Positions 18,208-25,947 of a DNA stretch of 64,000 nucleotides are shown here, piece after piece. The position numbers were made by a program, and so were the translations under genes. Each line of letters begins with the position of its first letter. Position 1 is the stretch's first letter. Under the pieces are notes generated by a model. That model saw only the letters and a program-made list of their open reading frames with translations. It ran no database searches and was not told where the DNA came from. The DNA is from Maricaulis maris (lineage in GTDB: Bacteria > Pseudomonadota > Alphaproteobacteria > Caulobacterales > Maricaulaceae): contig NZ_RBIM01000001.1 in NCBI RefSeq assembly GCF_003634045.1, positions 124,001 to 188,000 on the forward strand. The letters run 5' to 3'.

Positions 18208-19098
18208 ATGGCAACCACGATTCCCACTCCGCACGCCACGGACGAAACACTTCGACCGAAGCGTGACGGGAAGGTTGTGCGGATCGAGCGTCCGTCTTTC
18301 GACCTGGCTCGACCGGTCATACTCGCTTCGCCGCATTCCGGACGCGAGTATGACGCCGATCTGAGGGCTTCCACAAGACTTTCCGTGGATCATTTGCGTC
18401 GGTCCGAAGATGCGTATGTCGATCAACTAGTTGATTTTTCGCCGGAATATGGTGCGTCACTGATCTGTGCCGAATTTCCGCGCGTTTTCGTCGATGTCAA
18501 TCGTGCGGTCGGGGAAATAGATCCCGGCATGTTTTCAGACCGGGTCCCGGCGGATGATGTGCAGCCATCCCGGCGCGCCGCATCAGGGCTGGGCGTGATC
18601 CCGCGTATCGGTGCCGACGGGCGCACCCTTTATCGCCGCCGCCTGCGATTTGCCGAGGCCCAGGCCCGGCTGGCCCGCTTCTACCACCCTTATCACCAAG
18701 CCTTGCAGAACGAGATTGCCGCGCTTCGGAGCCGTTTTGGCTGTGTCGTGCTCGCCGACATGCATTCCATGCCGGCGCTCAGCGCACACGGCGCCGATAT
18801 CGTGCTCGGAGACCGGTTCGGCACGTCGTGCAGTGATGTCGTGATTGATCGGGTCGAGGCGCTTTTCCGCGACTTGGGATTCGTTACAGTTCGGAACAAT
18901 CCCTATGCTGGCGGCTATGTCACCGAGCATTATGGCCGTCCCATGGAAGCGGTGAATGTGATCCAGATCGAGATCAATCGCCGCCTCTACATGGATGAAA
19001 ACCGGGTCACCCTGACCGCGTGTCACGCCGAATTGATCGACAAAATGCGCTGCTTTGTCAGGGGATTGACGGCAACCGACTGGTCGATGCTCCGCTAG
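18208..19098 (+). CDS. N-formylglutamate amidohydrolase family protein
   Basis: A 296-residue enzyme. Family marks are S-P-H-S-G-R-E-Y near 41, V-D-V-N-R near 95, L-Y-R-R-R near 141, D-M-H-S-M near 184 and the segment E-H-Y-G-R-P near 239. Such enzymes hydrolyse N-formyl-L-glutamate to formate and glutamate, the last step of one histidine degradation route (HutG type). No other hut genes are nearby, so a different N-formyl amide is possible. It lies head to head with cpdR, 117 bases apart. Confidence 0.85.
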   Translation: MATTIPTPHATDETLRPKRDGKVVRIERPSFDLARPVILASPHSGREYDADLRASTRLSVDHLRRSEDAYVDQLVDFSPEYGASLICAEFPRVFVDVNRAVGEIDPGMFSDRVPADDVQPSRRAASGLGVIPRIGADGRTLYRRRLRFAEAQARLARFYHPYHQALQNEIAALRSRFGCVVLADMHSMPALSAHGADIVLGDRFGTSCSDVVIDRVEALFRDLGFVTVRNNPYAGGYVTEHYGRPMEAVNVIQIEINRRLYMDENRVTLTACHAELIDKMRCFVRGLTATDWSMLR

Positions 19099-19225
19099 CC
19101 ATAATCATGCCCATTTCAGGCGAAGACTGGTCGCTGCCTTCGCCCGGCACGCGCTTTGCTCCCCTGTGAGGTGTGCGTCCCATACCGGCGCATTTTGAGA
19201 CGCGAAGATTAGGCGGCGAGTAGTT

Positions 19226-19612
19226 ATGACGAATGATATCGACCTTCATGTGGGTAAACGGTTGCGCCGTCGGCGTCGCCTGCTGGGCCTGACCCAGCAA
19301 CAACTGGCCGAGTCGGTCGGTATCCGCTTCCAGCAGATCCAGAAATATGAGTGCGGCGCCAACCGCGTCAGCGCGAGCCGGCTTTTCGAGCTGGCGGAGT
19401 CGCTGGATGTGCCGGTGCAGTATTTCTACGAGGGCCTGTCCAAGCGCGACGAGGCGGGTGGCGATGATACGCTGGCGCCCGACGTGCTGTCGCAAAAGGA
19501 AACGGTCGACCTGATCCGTGCCTATTACCGGCTCGGTGAGCGGCCGCGCAAACGGCTTCTTGAGCTGGCCAAATCGCTCGAGCCCGAAGAGGCGGCGAAC
19601 GACGCCGCCTGA
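19226..19612 (+). CDS. XRE-family transcriptional regulator (PraR/PhrR-like)
   Basis: A 128-residue protein. Residues about 8-65 form a Cro/C1 HTH: basic K-R-L-R-R-R-R-R-L-L-G then T-Q-Q-Q-L-A-E-S-V-G-I and Q-Q-I-Q-K-Y-E-x-G-x-N-R-V. The F-Q-Q-I-Q-K-Y-E segment and the V-P-V-x-Y-F-Y-E linker match the alphaproteobacterial PraR/PhrR group, which controls stress, biofilm or quorum-sensing genes in rhizobia. The C-terminal half is helical and acidic at its end (E-P-E-E-A-A). The target here is unknown. Confidence 0.85.
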   Translation: MTNDIDLHVGKRLRRRRRLLGLTQQQLAESVGIRFQQIQKYECGANRVSASRLFELAESLDVPVQYFYEGLSKRDEAGGDDTLAPDVLSQKETVDLIRAYYRLGERPRKRLLELAKSLEPEEAANDAA

Positions 19613-19675
19613 CCAGTCCGATATTGACGCGATGGCGTCTGGCACCGGCTCGCCGCCCGTGCTAGGCGCCTTTGC

Positions 19676-20473
19676 ATGTCTGATCGCACCTTCCAGCCTG
19701 ATATCGGCATCGCCCACGAAATGGCGGACGCGGCACGCGCCGCCATCAAGCCTTATTTCCGGACCGCCCTTTCGGTCGACAACAAGTTGTCGAGCGGATT
19801 CGACCCGGTCACGGCCGCTGACCGGGCCTCGGAAGCGGCCATGCGCGATGTACTCGCCCGCTTGGCGCCGGACGACGGTATTCTGGGCGAGGAGTTCGGC
19901 ATAACCGATGCCCCGGGCGACCGCCGTTGGGTTCTCGACCCGATCGACGGCACCCGCGCCTTCATCGCCGGCCTGCCCACCTGGACTGTGCTGATCGCCC
20001 TGGAACAGGCCGGCCAGCCAAGGGTGGGGGTTATTGACCAGCCGCATATCGGCGAGCGTTTCACCGGCTGGCCTGGCGGCGCTTCGCTGGACCATGGTGG
20101 CGTAAGCCGTGCCCTGAAAGTGTCAAACTGCGACAGGCTCGACACCGCCATCATGGCCACCACCGATCCCTATCTGTTCGAGGACGGCGAGCGGCGGGCC
20201 TTTGAAGCGGTGCTGGACCGGGCCCGGCTGTGCCGCTTCGGTTTCGACGCCTACGCCTACGCCATGCTGGCGGCTGGCGGCGTCGATCTGGTGATCGAGA
20301 GCGGCCTGCAGATCTATGACGTGCAAGCGCTGATCCCCGTGGTGACCGGCGCTGGCGGTGTCGTCACCAACTGGTCGGGCGGCGAGGCCTCGGGCGGCGG
20401 ACAGGTTGTTGCCGCCGCCAGCCGGTCGCTGGTTGAGCAAGCGCTTGAACATCTTTCGGATGCTGCTGTTTAG
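19676..20473 (+). CDS. hisN: Inositol-monophosphatase-family phosphatase, histidinol-phosphatase (HisN) type
   Basis: A 265-residue member of the IMPase superfamily. Metal-binding motifs are G-E-E-F-G near residue 71 and D-P-I-D-G-T-R-A-F near 88; a second acidic site lies in the I-Y-D-V-Q-A-L segment near 213. The R-A-F (rather than N-F) after DGT and the D-V-Q-A-L-I-P-V block are typical of the HisN group, which dephosphorylates histidinol phosphate. An inositol or nucleotide phosphatase role cannot be excluded. The last four bases overlap the convergent gene. Confidence 0.8.
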   Translation: MSDRTFQPDIGIAHEMADAARAAIKPYFRTALSVDNKLSSGFDPVTAADRASEAAMRDVLARLAPDDGILGEEFGITDAPGDRRWVLDPIDGTRAFIAGLPTWTVLIALEQAGQPRVGVIDQPHIGERFTGWPGGASLDHGGVSRALKVSNCDRLDTAIMATTDPYLFEDGERRAFEAVLDRARLCRFGFDAYAYAMLAAGGVDLVIESGLQIYDVQALIPVVTGAGGVVTNWSGGEASGGGQVVAAASRSLVEQALEHLSDAAV

Positions 20474-21138
20474 CTGTCGATCAAGACCCGGATCGGCGCC
20501 TCACCGAACTCGATACGCACAAGATCGCGCATGCCCCGATCGCGCGGGCGCACGAGGACTCGGTTTTCCTGCACCGTCAGGTCTGTCGATGATCCGTCTT
20601 CGTGAATGGCGCGGGCCCGGGGCGCCGGACCGTCGAAGACGAAGACCAGGGTTTTGAAATTCGGTGCGAACAAGGCGGCGACGCCGGCGGCCTGTCGGAC
20701 GGCGTGATTGGCCTGGCCCAGGGCCAGGTCAAGGTCATCCGCGGCATAGGCTGGTCCGTCCCCGAGCCGCGCCTCGAACTGCATGGACAGCGACATGCCG
20801 CCGCCTTCCTGATTGATCCAGACGGCGGGTTCAGCCTCAAGTGTTTCCAGGTCTGGCAGGTGTTGGATACGGCCCTGCGCGTCGATCCGGAAGGAGATGC
20901 GCGTGCCATCGAGCTCGTACCACATCTCGATCTCGTCCGGCGGGATGCCGTCCTGCGAGGATACGATATAGGCGAGCTGGAAATGGCTGCGTCGGTCGGC
21001 ATCCAGCTCGAGATAAGTCTCCCGGTGGGGAAAGAAACGGGGCAGGGGGCCGGCCTCCCGTTCGACGGATTGCGCGAACGCATCCGTCGGCAACAGGAGG
21101 CCGGTCACCAGACCGATCATGAGCAGGCCGAGGCGCAT
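20470..21138 (-). CDS. Exported protein of unknown function
   Basis: A 222-residue protein with a signal peptide ending near D-A-F-A-Q. The rest is rich in beta-type sequence with no membrane segment, and I do not recognise a family. Its ATG shares the A of the upstream TAA stop (TAATG), so it should be translated together with the lipoprotein methyltransferase before it. A shared envelope role is plausible but unproven. Confidence 0.65.
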   Translation of the reverse strand: MRLGLLMIGLVTGLLLPTDAFAQSVEREAGPLPRFFPHRETYLELDADRRSHFQLAYIVSSQDGIPPDEIEMWYELDGTRISFRIDAQGRIQHLPDLETLEAEPAVWINQEGGGMSLSMQFEARLGDGPAYAADDLDLALGQANHAVRQAAGVAALFAPNFKTLVFVFDGPAPRARAIHEDGSSTDLTVQENRVLVRPRDRGMRDLVRIEFGEAPIRVLIDS

Positions 21139-22067
21139 TATTCGCTGGCGGCCGGCTTGCGGAATAACAGCGTCATGCGGTCGCTTTCGCCGATCGCGTC
21201 ATAGGCGGCGCGGTCGAAATCGGCGGCCTGTTCGCTGTCGGCTGCCGGGCTGCGGCGCACCGGCGGCAGCGTCCACACGCCCATCGGATGGTCGGCAGTG
21301 TCTGCAGGATTGGCGTTGATCTCCGAGGCGCCGACAAGTTCAAACCCGGCTTCTTCCGCGAGGGCAATGACATAGGCCTGCTGGACATAGCCGCTTGATG
21401 CGCCGGGGTCCTGCTCGCGGGTCGAGGGCAGGCGGTGTTCGACAACGCCGAGCGTGCCGCCGGGGGCGAGCGCTGTGTGGAAATCCGCGAAGGCGCGTTC
21501 GGCATAGCCGCGTGACATCCAGTTGTGAATGTTGCGGAAGGTCAGGATTGTATCGACCGATCCCGGTTCCAGCGCCAGCGCCGTGTCGCTGTTGAAGTCG
21601 ACAATCTGTACATCGCCATAGATCTCGGCATTCGCGACGTGGGCTTCGAACGCGGCTCGGGACCGGCGGCGATTTTCGCTATCCGACTCGGCGTCGAAAT
21701 GGGCCGCCACATACTGGCCGCCATTGGCATGGATCCACGGCGCCAGAATGTCGGCATACCAGCCCCCACCGGGCCAGATCTCGACGATCGTGCCACTCGG
21801 GTCGATCTCGAAAAATTCCAGTGTCTCCTGCGGATGGCGCGAGCTGTCCCGGTCCTGGCTGGATGCGCGCCAATCCGCGTTGATCACCTCGGCCAGCACG
21901 GTCAGGTCGGGACCGGCCGGGACCTCTGCGACATCGGTCGTGGTCTCGTCTGCGGCTTCGACCGCAGTGTCCGGCGCAACCGGTTCGACAGGATCGCCGG
22001 TTTCGCCACTGCAGGCCGCAAGCACGGCTGTGCTGGCAAGCAGAGCGAGGAGAGAGAGATGACGCAT
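21138..22067 (-). CDS. Lipoprotein with SAM-methyltransferase-like domain (COG4798 type)
   Basis: A 309-residue protein beginning with a lipoprotein signal: hydrophobic stretch then L-A-A-C near residue 19 and a Pro/Glu/Thr-rich linker. The body resembles predicted methyltransferases of the COG4798 group: V-E-I-W-P-G-G-G-W-Y-A-D-I-L replaces the usual glycine-rich motif I, followed by the T-F-R-N-I-H-N-W segment near 172. ATG 22067 has GGAG upstream; the open frame before it lacks a ribosome site. SAM is not known to be available in the periplasm, so the catalytic role is uncertain. It is coupled to the exported protein downstream. Confidence 0.8.
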   Translation of the reverse strand: MRHLSLLALLASTAVLAACSGETGDPVEPVAPDTAVEAADETTTDVAEVPAGPDLTVLAEVINADWRASSQDRDSSRHPQETLEFFEIDPSGTIVEIWPGGGWYADILAPWIHANGGQYVAAHFDAESDSENRRRSRAAFEAHVANAEIYGDVQIVDFNSDTALALEPGSVDTILTFRNIHNWMSRGYAERAFADFHTALAPGGTLGVVEHRLPSTREQDPGASSGYVQQAYVIALAEEAGFELVGASEINANPADTADHPMGVWTLPPVRRSPAADSEQAADFDRAAYDAIGESDRMTLLFRKPAASE

Positions 22068-22140
22068 GATGGAGAACTCCTTGGTGAGAGCGCAATTGGT
22101 AACCAAGCTGCCGCCCGTGCGCAAATTCTGTTTTCGGGGG

Positions 22141-22169
22141 TTGAAGCCGAAAAACGGGTTACCCAAATA
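22141..22169 (+). promoter_or_regulatory. Candidate heat-shock (RpoH) promoter for hsp20
   Basis: TTGAAG at 22141-22146 and CCCAAATA at 22162-22169 are 15 bases apart and resemble the sigma-32 pattern (CTTGAA / CCCCATNT). The predicted start near 22176 would give a leader of about 110 bases that contains the hairpins described next. Confidence 0.4.
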
Positions 22170-22175
22170 GATGGC

Positions 22176-22287
22176 ACGGGTCGCCATCAGGGACCCGGAA
22201 CAGCGGCCAGGATCCGTCGGATCTGGCTATTTTCCAACTGCCCGGACTTCCGGGCCTGTTTATCGCTCTGAAGGAGGATGGACTGCC
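22176..22287 (+). promoter_or_regulatory. ROSE-like RNA thermometer upstream of hsp20
   Basis: Three hairpins follow one another: GATCC-GTC-GGATC (22211-22223), GCCCGG-ACTT-CCGGGC (22240-22255), and a final one at 22263-22279. There UCGCUCU faces the Shine-Dalgarno run GGAGGAU. In the last hairpin UCGCU matches the conserved UYGCU of ROSE elements, and pairing brings G opposite G as in known ROSE thermosensors. By family precedent the stem would hide the ribosome site at low temperature and melt on heating. The boundaries and the structure come from reading by eye. Confidence 0.6.
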
Positions 22288-22764
22288 ATGCGTACTGTTG
22301 ATTTTACCCCGCTTTACCGCTCGATCGTCGGTTTTGACCGGCTCGCGGACATGATGGATTCCGCGACCAAGATCGAGTCGCAGGGATATCCGCCCTACAA
22401 TATCCAGCACGTTGCCGATGATGAGTATCTGATCGAACTGGCCGTTGCCGGCTTCGGTGAGGACGATCTTGTTGTGGAAGTCCAGGAAAACGTCCTGACC
22501 GTGTCCGGCAAGATCGGTGAGAAAGCCGAAACCGATGACCGTCGCTTCCTGCATCGCGGCATTGCCGAACGGTCTTTCGAACGCCGTTTCCACTTGGCCG
22601 ACCATGTTGAAGTGGCTGATGCCGGGCTGCAGAATGGTTTGTTGCAGGTGCGGCTCGTCCGGGAAGTTCCCGAAGCCGCCAAGCCGAAACGGATCGAAAT
22701 CAAATCCGGTGCGGGTAAGACCCGTGCCAAGCTGATCGAGGGCGGCAAGACCAAGGCCGCCTGA
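22288..22764 (+). CDS. Small heat-shock protein (Hsp20/IbpA type)
   Basis: A 158-residue member of the class A alphaproteobacterial small heat-shock proteins. It starts M-R-T-V-D-F-T-P-L-Y-R-S, has P-P-Y-N-I near residue 34, and an alpha-crystallin domain over about 35-128 with G-L-L-Q-V near 115. ATG 22288 follows AAGGAGG. The oligomeric chaperone holds unfolding proteins in the cytoplasm during heat stress. The C-terminal tail is lysine-rich (K-T-K-A-A) and carries I-E-I rather than a canonical I-x-I/V at the usual position. Confidence 0.93.
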   Translation: MRTVDFTPLYRSIVGFDRLADMMDSATKIESQGYPPYNIQHVADDEYLIELAVAGFGEDDLVVEVQENVLTVSGKIGEKAETDDRRFLHRGIAERSFERRFHLADHVEVADAGLQNGLLQVRLVREVPEAAKPKRIEIKSGAGKTRAKLIEGGKTKAA

Positions 22765-22806
22765 CCCGTCGCTGACGGATACTGATTTCCCCTCCGATTG
22801 ACCCTG

Positions 22807-22841
22807 AAGGCGGTGAGCGACAGCTCGCCGCCTTTTCTTTT
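22807..22841 (+). terminator. Rho-independent terminator after hsp20
   Basis: AAGGCGGTGAGC and GCTCGCCGCCTT pair (one G-T) around GACA, followed by TTCTTTTGT. It lies between hsp20 and the convergent pentapeptide-repeat gene. Confidence 0.85.
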
Positions 22842-22859
22842 GTCTTGTTCGGGGACGGC

Positions 22860-24161
22860 TCAGGCCGCGTTGAGATCAACGGCGCCGTCGACCGACTCGA
22901 CGCTGCCGACAAATTCCTCGTCGATGCGAGCGCCAGTGAAGCAGGAGCCGTTGAAGCTGGCCTTTTTCACATTGGCGCCATTGAGGGTGGCGTAGGAGAA
23001 GTCACCACCGGTTGCCTTGGCCTGACGAAGGTCGGCGCCACGCAGGTCTGTGTAGCGCGCCCGCACACCAGCGAGCGAGGCCGGAAGAAGGCGGTTGCCG
23101 TCGAGCAGAAGCGGCCCGAGTTGGCAGTCGCGCAGATCGGCATTCGACAGGTTGGCGCCAGTGAGGTCGGCACCGCGCAAATCGGCGCCGCGCAAGCTCA
23201 CCATGCGCAGGTCGGCCTTTTCCAGTCGGGCGCCCTGCAATTGCGCGCCTTCCAGGTCGAGCCCGTAAAGCGTTGCGCCGCGGGCATGGAAGGCGGTGAG
23301 GGTTTTGCCTGCCAGCGACGTCAGGCCGCGCAGATCGGTACCATCGAACAGCGAGGGTTTGCCCTCCTTGCCGTTGGTATCGCACCAGCGCACATGTTCG
23401 GCGATCTGGTCGGCGACCGGCTGCTCGAGAGCGTTGGCATCGATGCCGACCGGCTTGTTGGTCAATGCACCGTCCGTATTCATTCCCTGGGTCTTGGCCA
23501 TCACTGTCTTGGTCCCGATCAGCACGGCGTGGCTGAAATCGGTGTCGGACAAGTCAGCGCCTGACAGGTCGGCGCCTTCCAGGTTTGCGCCCTGGAAGGA
23601 GGACCCTCGCAGATTGGCGCGGATCATGCGCGTGCCGAGCAGCATGGCGTCAGTGAAATCGGCCTTCTGGGCCGCGATACCGGCCATTTTCGAACGCGAC
23701 AGGTTGGCGCCCGTGAAATTGGCGTTGCCAGCATCGTTTTCCTGCGACTGATGGGTCAGGATGGCGAGGCCTTTTTCCTTGTCCATCTGCGCGATCGCGC
23801 CCTCGCGCAGATCGGCCTCGGTCAGGTCGGCGCCGGTCAGGTTGGCGCCGCGCATGATGGCGCCACGAAGATCGGCGCGGCGCAGCGAGGCGCCTTCAAG
23901 ATTGGCGCGGCGCATGTCGGCCGCGAAGAATATGGCACTGTTCAGCGTGGCGCCCGAAAACACCGTGCCGCGCAGTACGGCGCCGCTGAAATCAGCATCC
24001 GACAGATCACGATTGGCCAGCACCATGTCTTCCAGGATCGTGTAGGCGAAGCTGGCCCGGGCACCGCCGGAGCGTCCCGACCACAGGCGTTCGTGCCGCT
24101 CGCAGATCGCGTCGACCTCATCCTGTGTGAGTTTCTTGAACTCGATCTTGCGACCGGTCAT
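22860..24161 (-). CDS. Pentapeptide-repeat protein
   Basis: A 433-residue cytoplasmic protein made mostly of A-(D/N)-L-x-x repeats in two blocks, about 50-240 and 290-415, separated by a non-repeat stretch near 240-290. The repeats should form right-handed quadrilateral beta-helices. The N-terminus (T-G-R-K-I-E-F-K-K-L-T) is a short non-repeat cap. ATG 24161 has AGGA upstream. Some family members mimic DNA and protect gyrase, but most have no known role, and nothing around this gene suggests a target. Confidence 0.88.
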   Translation of the reverse strand: MTGRKIEFKKLTQDEVDAICERHERLWSGRSGGARASFAYTILEDMVLANRDLSDADFSGAVLRGTVFSGATLNSAIFFAADMRRANLEGASLRRADLRGAIMRGANLTGADLTEADLREGAIAQMDKEKGLAILTHQSQENDAGNANFTGANLSRSKMAGIAAQKADFTDAMLLGTRMIRANLRGSSFQGANLEGADLSGADLSDTDFSHAVLIGTKTVMAKTQGMNTDGALTNKPVGIDANALEQPVADQIAEHVRWCDTNGKEGKPSLFDGTDLRGLTSLAGKTLTAFHARGATLYGLDLEGAQLQGARLEKADLRMVSLRGADLRGADLTGANLSNADLRDCQLGPLLLDGNRLLPASLAGVRARYTDLRGADLRQAKATGGDFSYATLNGANVKKASFNGSCFTGARIDEEFVGSVESVDGAVDLNAA

Positions 24162-24231
24162 CGGCGCGATCCTGTGGTGTAGTGTCCGGACTACCACCAT
24201 AGAGAATGACCGTTAACAGGCTGTTTGTCGC

Positions 24232-24855
24232 CTATCTGTCATGCGCGGTCGGCCAGTCGCGTCCGGCCAGCGGGTGTTCCGGCGCAATCCGGATCCGGTT
24301 CCGACCGGCTTCTCCATGCGCCTTGAGTTCGGATTCTGCCTCGTGCGGCGTGGTCGCCGTGAGGGTGGCGTCATAGCCGCGCAGCCGGGCATCGACGCGA
24401 ATTTCAGGGCGGCCGGTTTCGACGCGCGAGAAGAAGCCGGCATAGAGTTGTCCGGCCGCCGTACCGCCAAGCCCGGTATCAACCGCGATGCCCGCCGCTT
24501 CAAGGCGGGCGATGCCACGGCCGGCGACCTGCGGGAAACGGTCGAGACAGGCGATCACGACACGGGAGACCGCCGCAGCGATCAGCGCATCGGCGCAGGG
24601 CGGTGTCTGGCCGTGATGGGCGCAGGGTTCCAAAGTGACGTAGGCGGTCGCGCCCTGTGCCGCCGCGCCGGCCGCATCGAGGGCAACCCGTTCGGCATGC
24701 GGGCGACCGCCATCCTGGGTGGCGCCTGTCGCGAGAATTCGGCCGTTCTTGACGAGAACGCAGCCGACGGCGGGATTGGGCGCGGTGTGCCCTTGCCGGG
24801 CCCGCGCCAATGCCAGCGCAAGGCCCATATATCGCGCGTCGTCGAGCGCTGTCAT
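24232..24855 (-). CDS. ribD: Riboflavin biosynthesis deaminase RibD, short form
   Basis: A 207-residue protein. Residues 1-145 form the pyrimidine deaminase domain with the zinc site H-A-E (His53, Glu55) and P-C-A-H-H-G-Q-T-P-P-C (Cys78, Cys87). It deaminates the diaminopyrimidine product of GTP cyclohydrolase II. Bifunctional RibD is about 370 residues. Here the sequence diverges after G-F-F-S-R and ends about 60 residues later without a recognisable reductase domain. The reductase must be encoded elsewhere or the protein does another deamination. The start overlaps the gpmA stop by four bases. Confidence 0.82.
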   Translation of the reverse strand: MTALDDARYMGLALALARARQGHTAPNPAVGCVLVKNGRILATGATQDGGRPHAERVALDAAGAAAQGATAYVTLEPCAHHGQTPPCADALIAAAVSRVVIACLDRFPQVAGRGIARLEAAGIAVDTGLGGTAAGQLYAGFFSRVETGRPEIRVDARLRGYDATLTATTPHEAESELKAHGEAGRNRIRIAPEHPLAGRDWPTAHDR

Positions 24856-25583
24856 GCGCCGGGGAGCGGCGGCAAGGGCTTGGCGCGTTGCGCGTCAAGA
24901 TAGCGCGCCGCCGTGATGGTTTCGCCGTCGTCCTCAAGGTCGATCAGGAGCGGGTTTCCGGTCGGAACCTCAATGTCCATGATGTCGCGGTCGGAGACGT
25001 GGAAGAGAAGTTTGACCAAGGCTCGCAGGCTGTTGCCGTGCGCTGCCACGACCAGGGTCTCACCGGCCTTGAGGCGCGGCAGGATGGAGGCCGACCAATA
25101 GGGTTCAACCCGGTCCAGTGTCGACTTCAGGGATTCCGAGGCCGGCAGGAATTCGCGCGGCACGTCAGCATAGCGATCATCGTTGCGCGGATGGTAGGCA
25201 TGGTCTTCGGCCACTGGCGGTGGCGGTGTGTCAAAGGAGCGCCGCCAGATCTTGACCTGCTCATCGCCATGCTTGGCCCGGGTCTCGTCCTTGTTGAGGC
25301 CGGCCAGACCGCCATAATGTCGCTCATTGAGCCGCCAGGACTTGTCGACGGGGATCCACAGCCGGTCGAGGCCATCGAGGGTGAAGTTGAGAGTCTTGAT
25401 CGCGCGCTTGAGCACCGACACAAAGGCGTGCTGTGGCTTGAAGCCGGTGTCGGCGAGCAGCTGGCCGGCCCGCTGGGCTTGGGCCACGCCTTCTTCGGTG
25501 AGGTCGACATCGACCCAGCCGGTAAAGCGATTTTGCAGATTCCATTCGCTCTGGCCGTGTCGGATGAGGGCAAGTTGCGGCAT
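24852..25583 (-). CDS. gpmA: 2,3-bisphosphoglycerate-dependent phosphoglycerate mutase
   Basis: A 243-residue enzyme of glycolysis that interconverts 3- and 2-phosphoglycerate. R-H-G-Q-S-E-W-N with catalytic His9 opens the protein, followed by F-T-G-W-V-D-V-D-L. R-H-Y-G-G-L lies near 87 and A-H-G-N-S-L-R-A-L near 178 (second histidine). ATG at 25583 begins directly at the conserved M-P-Q-L-A-L-I-R-H; the upstream part of the frame is not family-like. It is the first gene of a two-gene unit with ribD. Confidence 0.94.
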   Translation of the reverse strand: MPQLALIRHGQSEWNLQNRFTGWVDVDLTEEGVAQAQRAGQLLADTGFKPQHAFVSVLKRAIKTLNFTLDGLDRLWIPVDKSWRLNERHYGGLAGLNKDETRAKHGDEQVKIWRRSFDTPPPPVAEDHAYHPRNDDRYADVPREFLPASESLKSTLDRVEPYWSASILPRLKAGETLVVAAHGNSLRALVKLLFHVSDRDIMDIEVPTGNPLLIDLEDDGETITAARYLDAQRAKPLPPLPGA

Positions 25584-25947
25584 GCGTCGACTCCCGAGAT
25601 TGTCCCGTTGCGCGCAGCGATAGCCCGTGACGGCCTGCAGGGCAAGGCAGGCGCGCCCGCAGGCGCAGAGCCCAGAAATCACTTACACTTCCCGATCAAG
25701 TTGTGGTATAAAGAGACTACAGGTTCCGGGGCGGGCCTGGTTCGAAAAATCCGAACCCACACCCAAGGCATGACTTATCCGCCCCGATGAGCGGCGGCCG
25801 GATGTGAGGCTCTTCTCCGTCCCCCTAGAGCCGGATCGCATCTCGCCGCACCAACCGCGCGCGTCTCTTCCCCGGACGTGCGCGGTTCTGGTATGGGGTC
25901 ATCCCTGAAAAGGGCATTCCTGTCCTGACTGGCTGCGAGGAACCGGC
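25584..25947. other. 364-base gap with nested hairpins
   Basis: This gap between divergent gpmA and kdsD contains no convincing protein frame. TATAAA at 25707-25712 is the best plus-strand promoter element. From about 25728 to 25887 nearly every base can be placed in one of three stem-loop domains (see the ncRNA entry). The last 60 bases before kdsD carry no further clear signal. Confidence 0.5.
25719..25890 (+). ncRNA. Candidate structured RNA or kdsD leader
   Basis: Domain 1: GGGGCGG (25728-25734) pairs perfectly with CCGCCCC (25779-25785) and encloses GGTTCG/CGAACC (25739-25757). Domain 2: GCGGCG/CGCCGC, GATGTG/CGCATC and GGCTCT/AGAGCC form a stacked stem over 25791-25849. Domain 3: a 13-bp stem with one wobble over 25853-25887. 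A TATAAA lies just upstream. It does not match tmRNA, SRP RNA or RNase P signatures that I know. Whether it is a separate small RNA, the 5' leader of kdsD or an unrecognised 6S-like RNA cannot be settled by eye. Confidence 0.4.

Noticed and set aside
24190-24225. CtrA-type half-sites (TTAA) near 24.2 kb and elsewhere
   Set aside because: Only single half-sites were found, not the paired TTAA-N7-TTAA arrangement.
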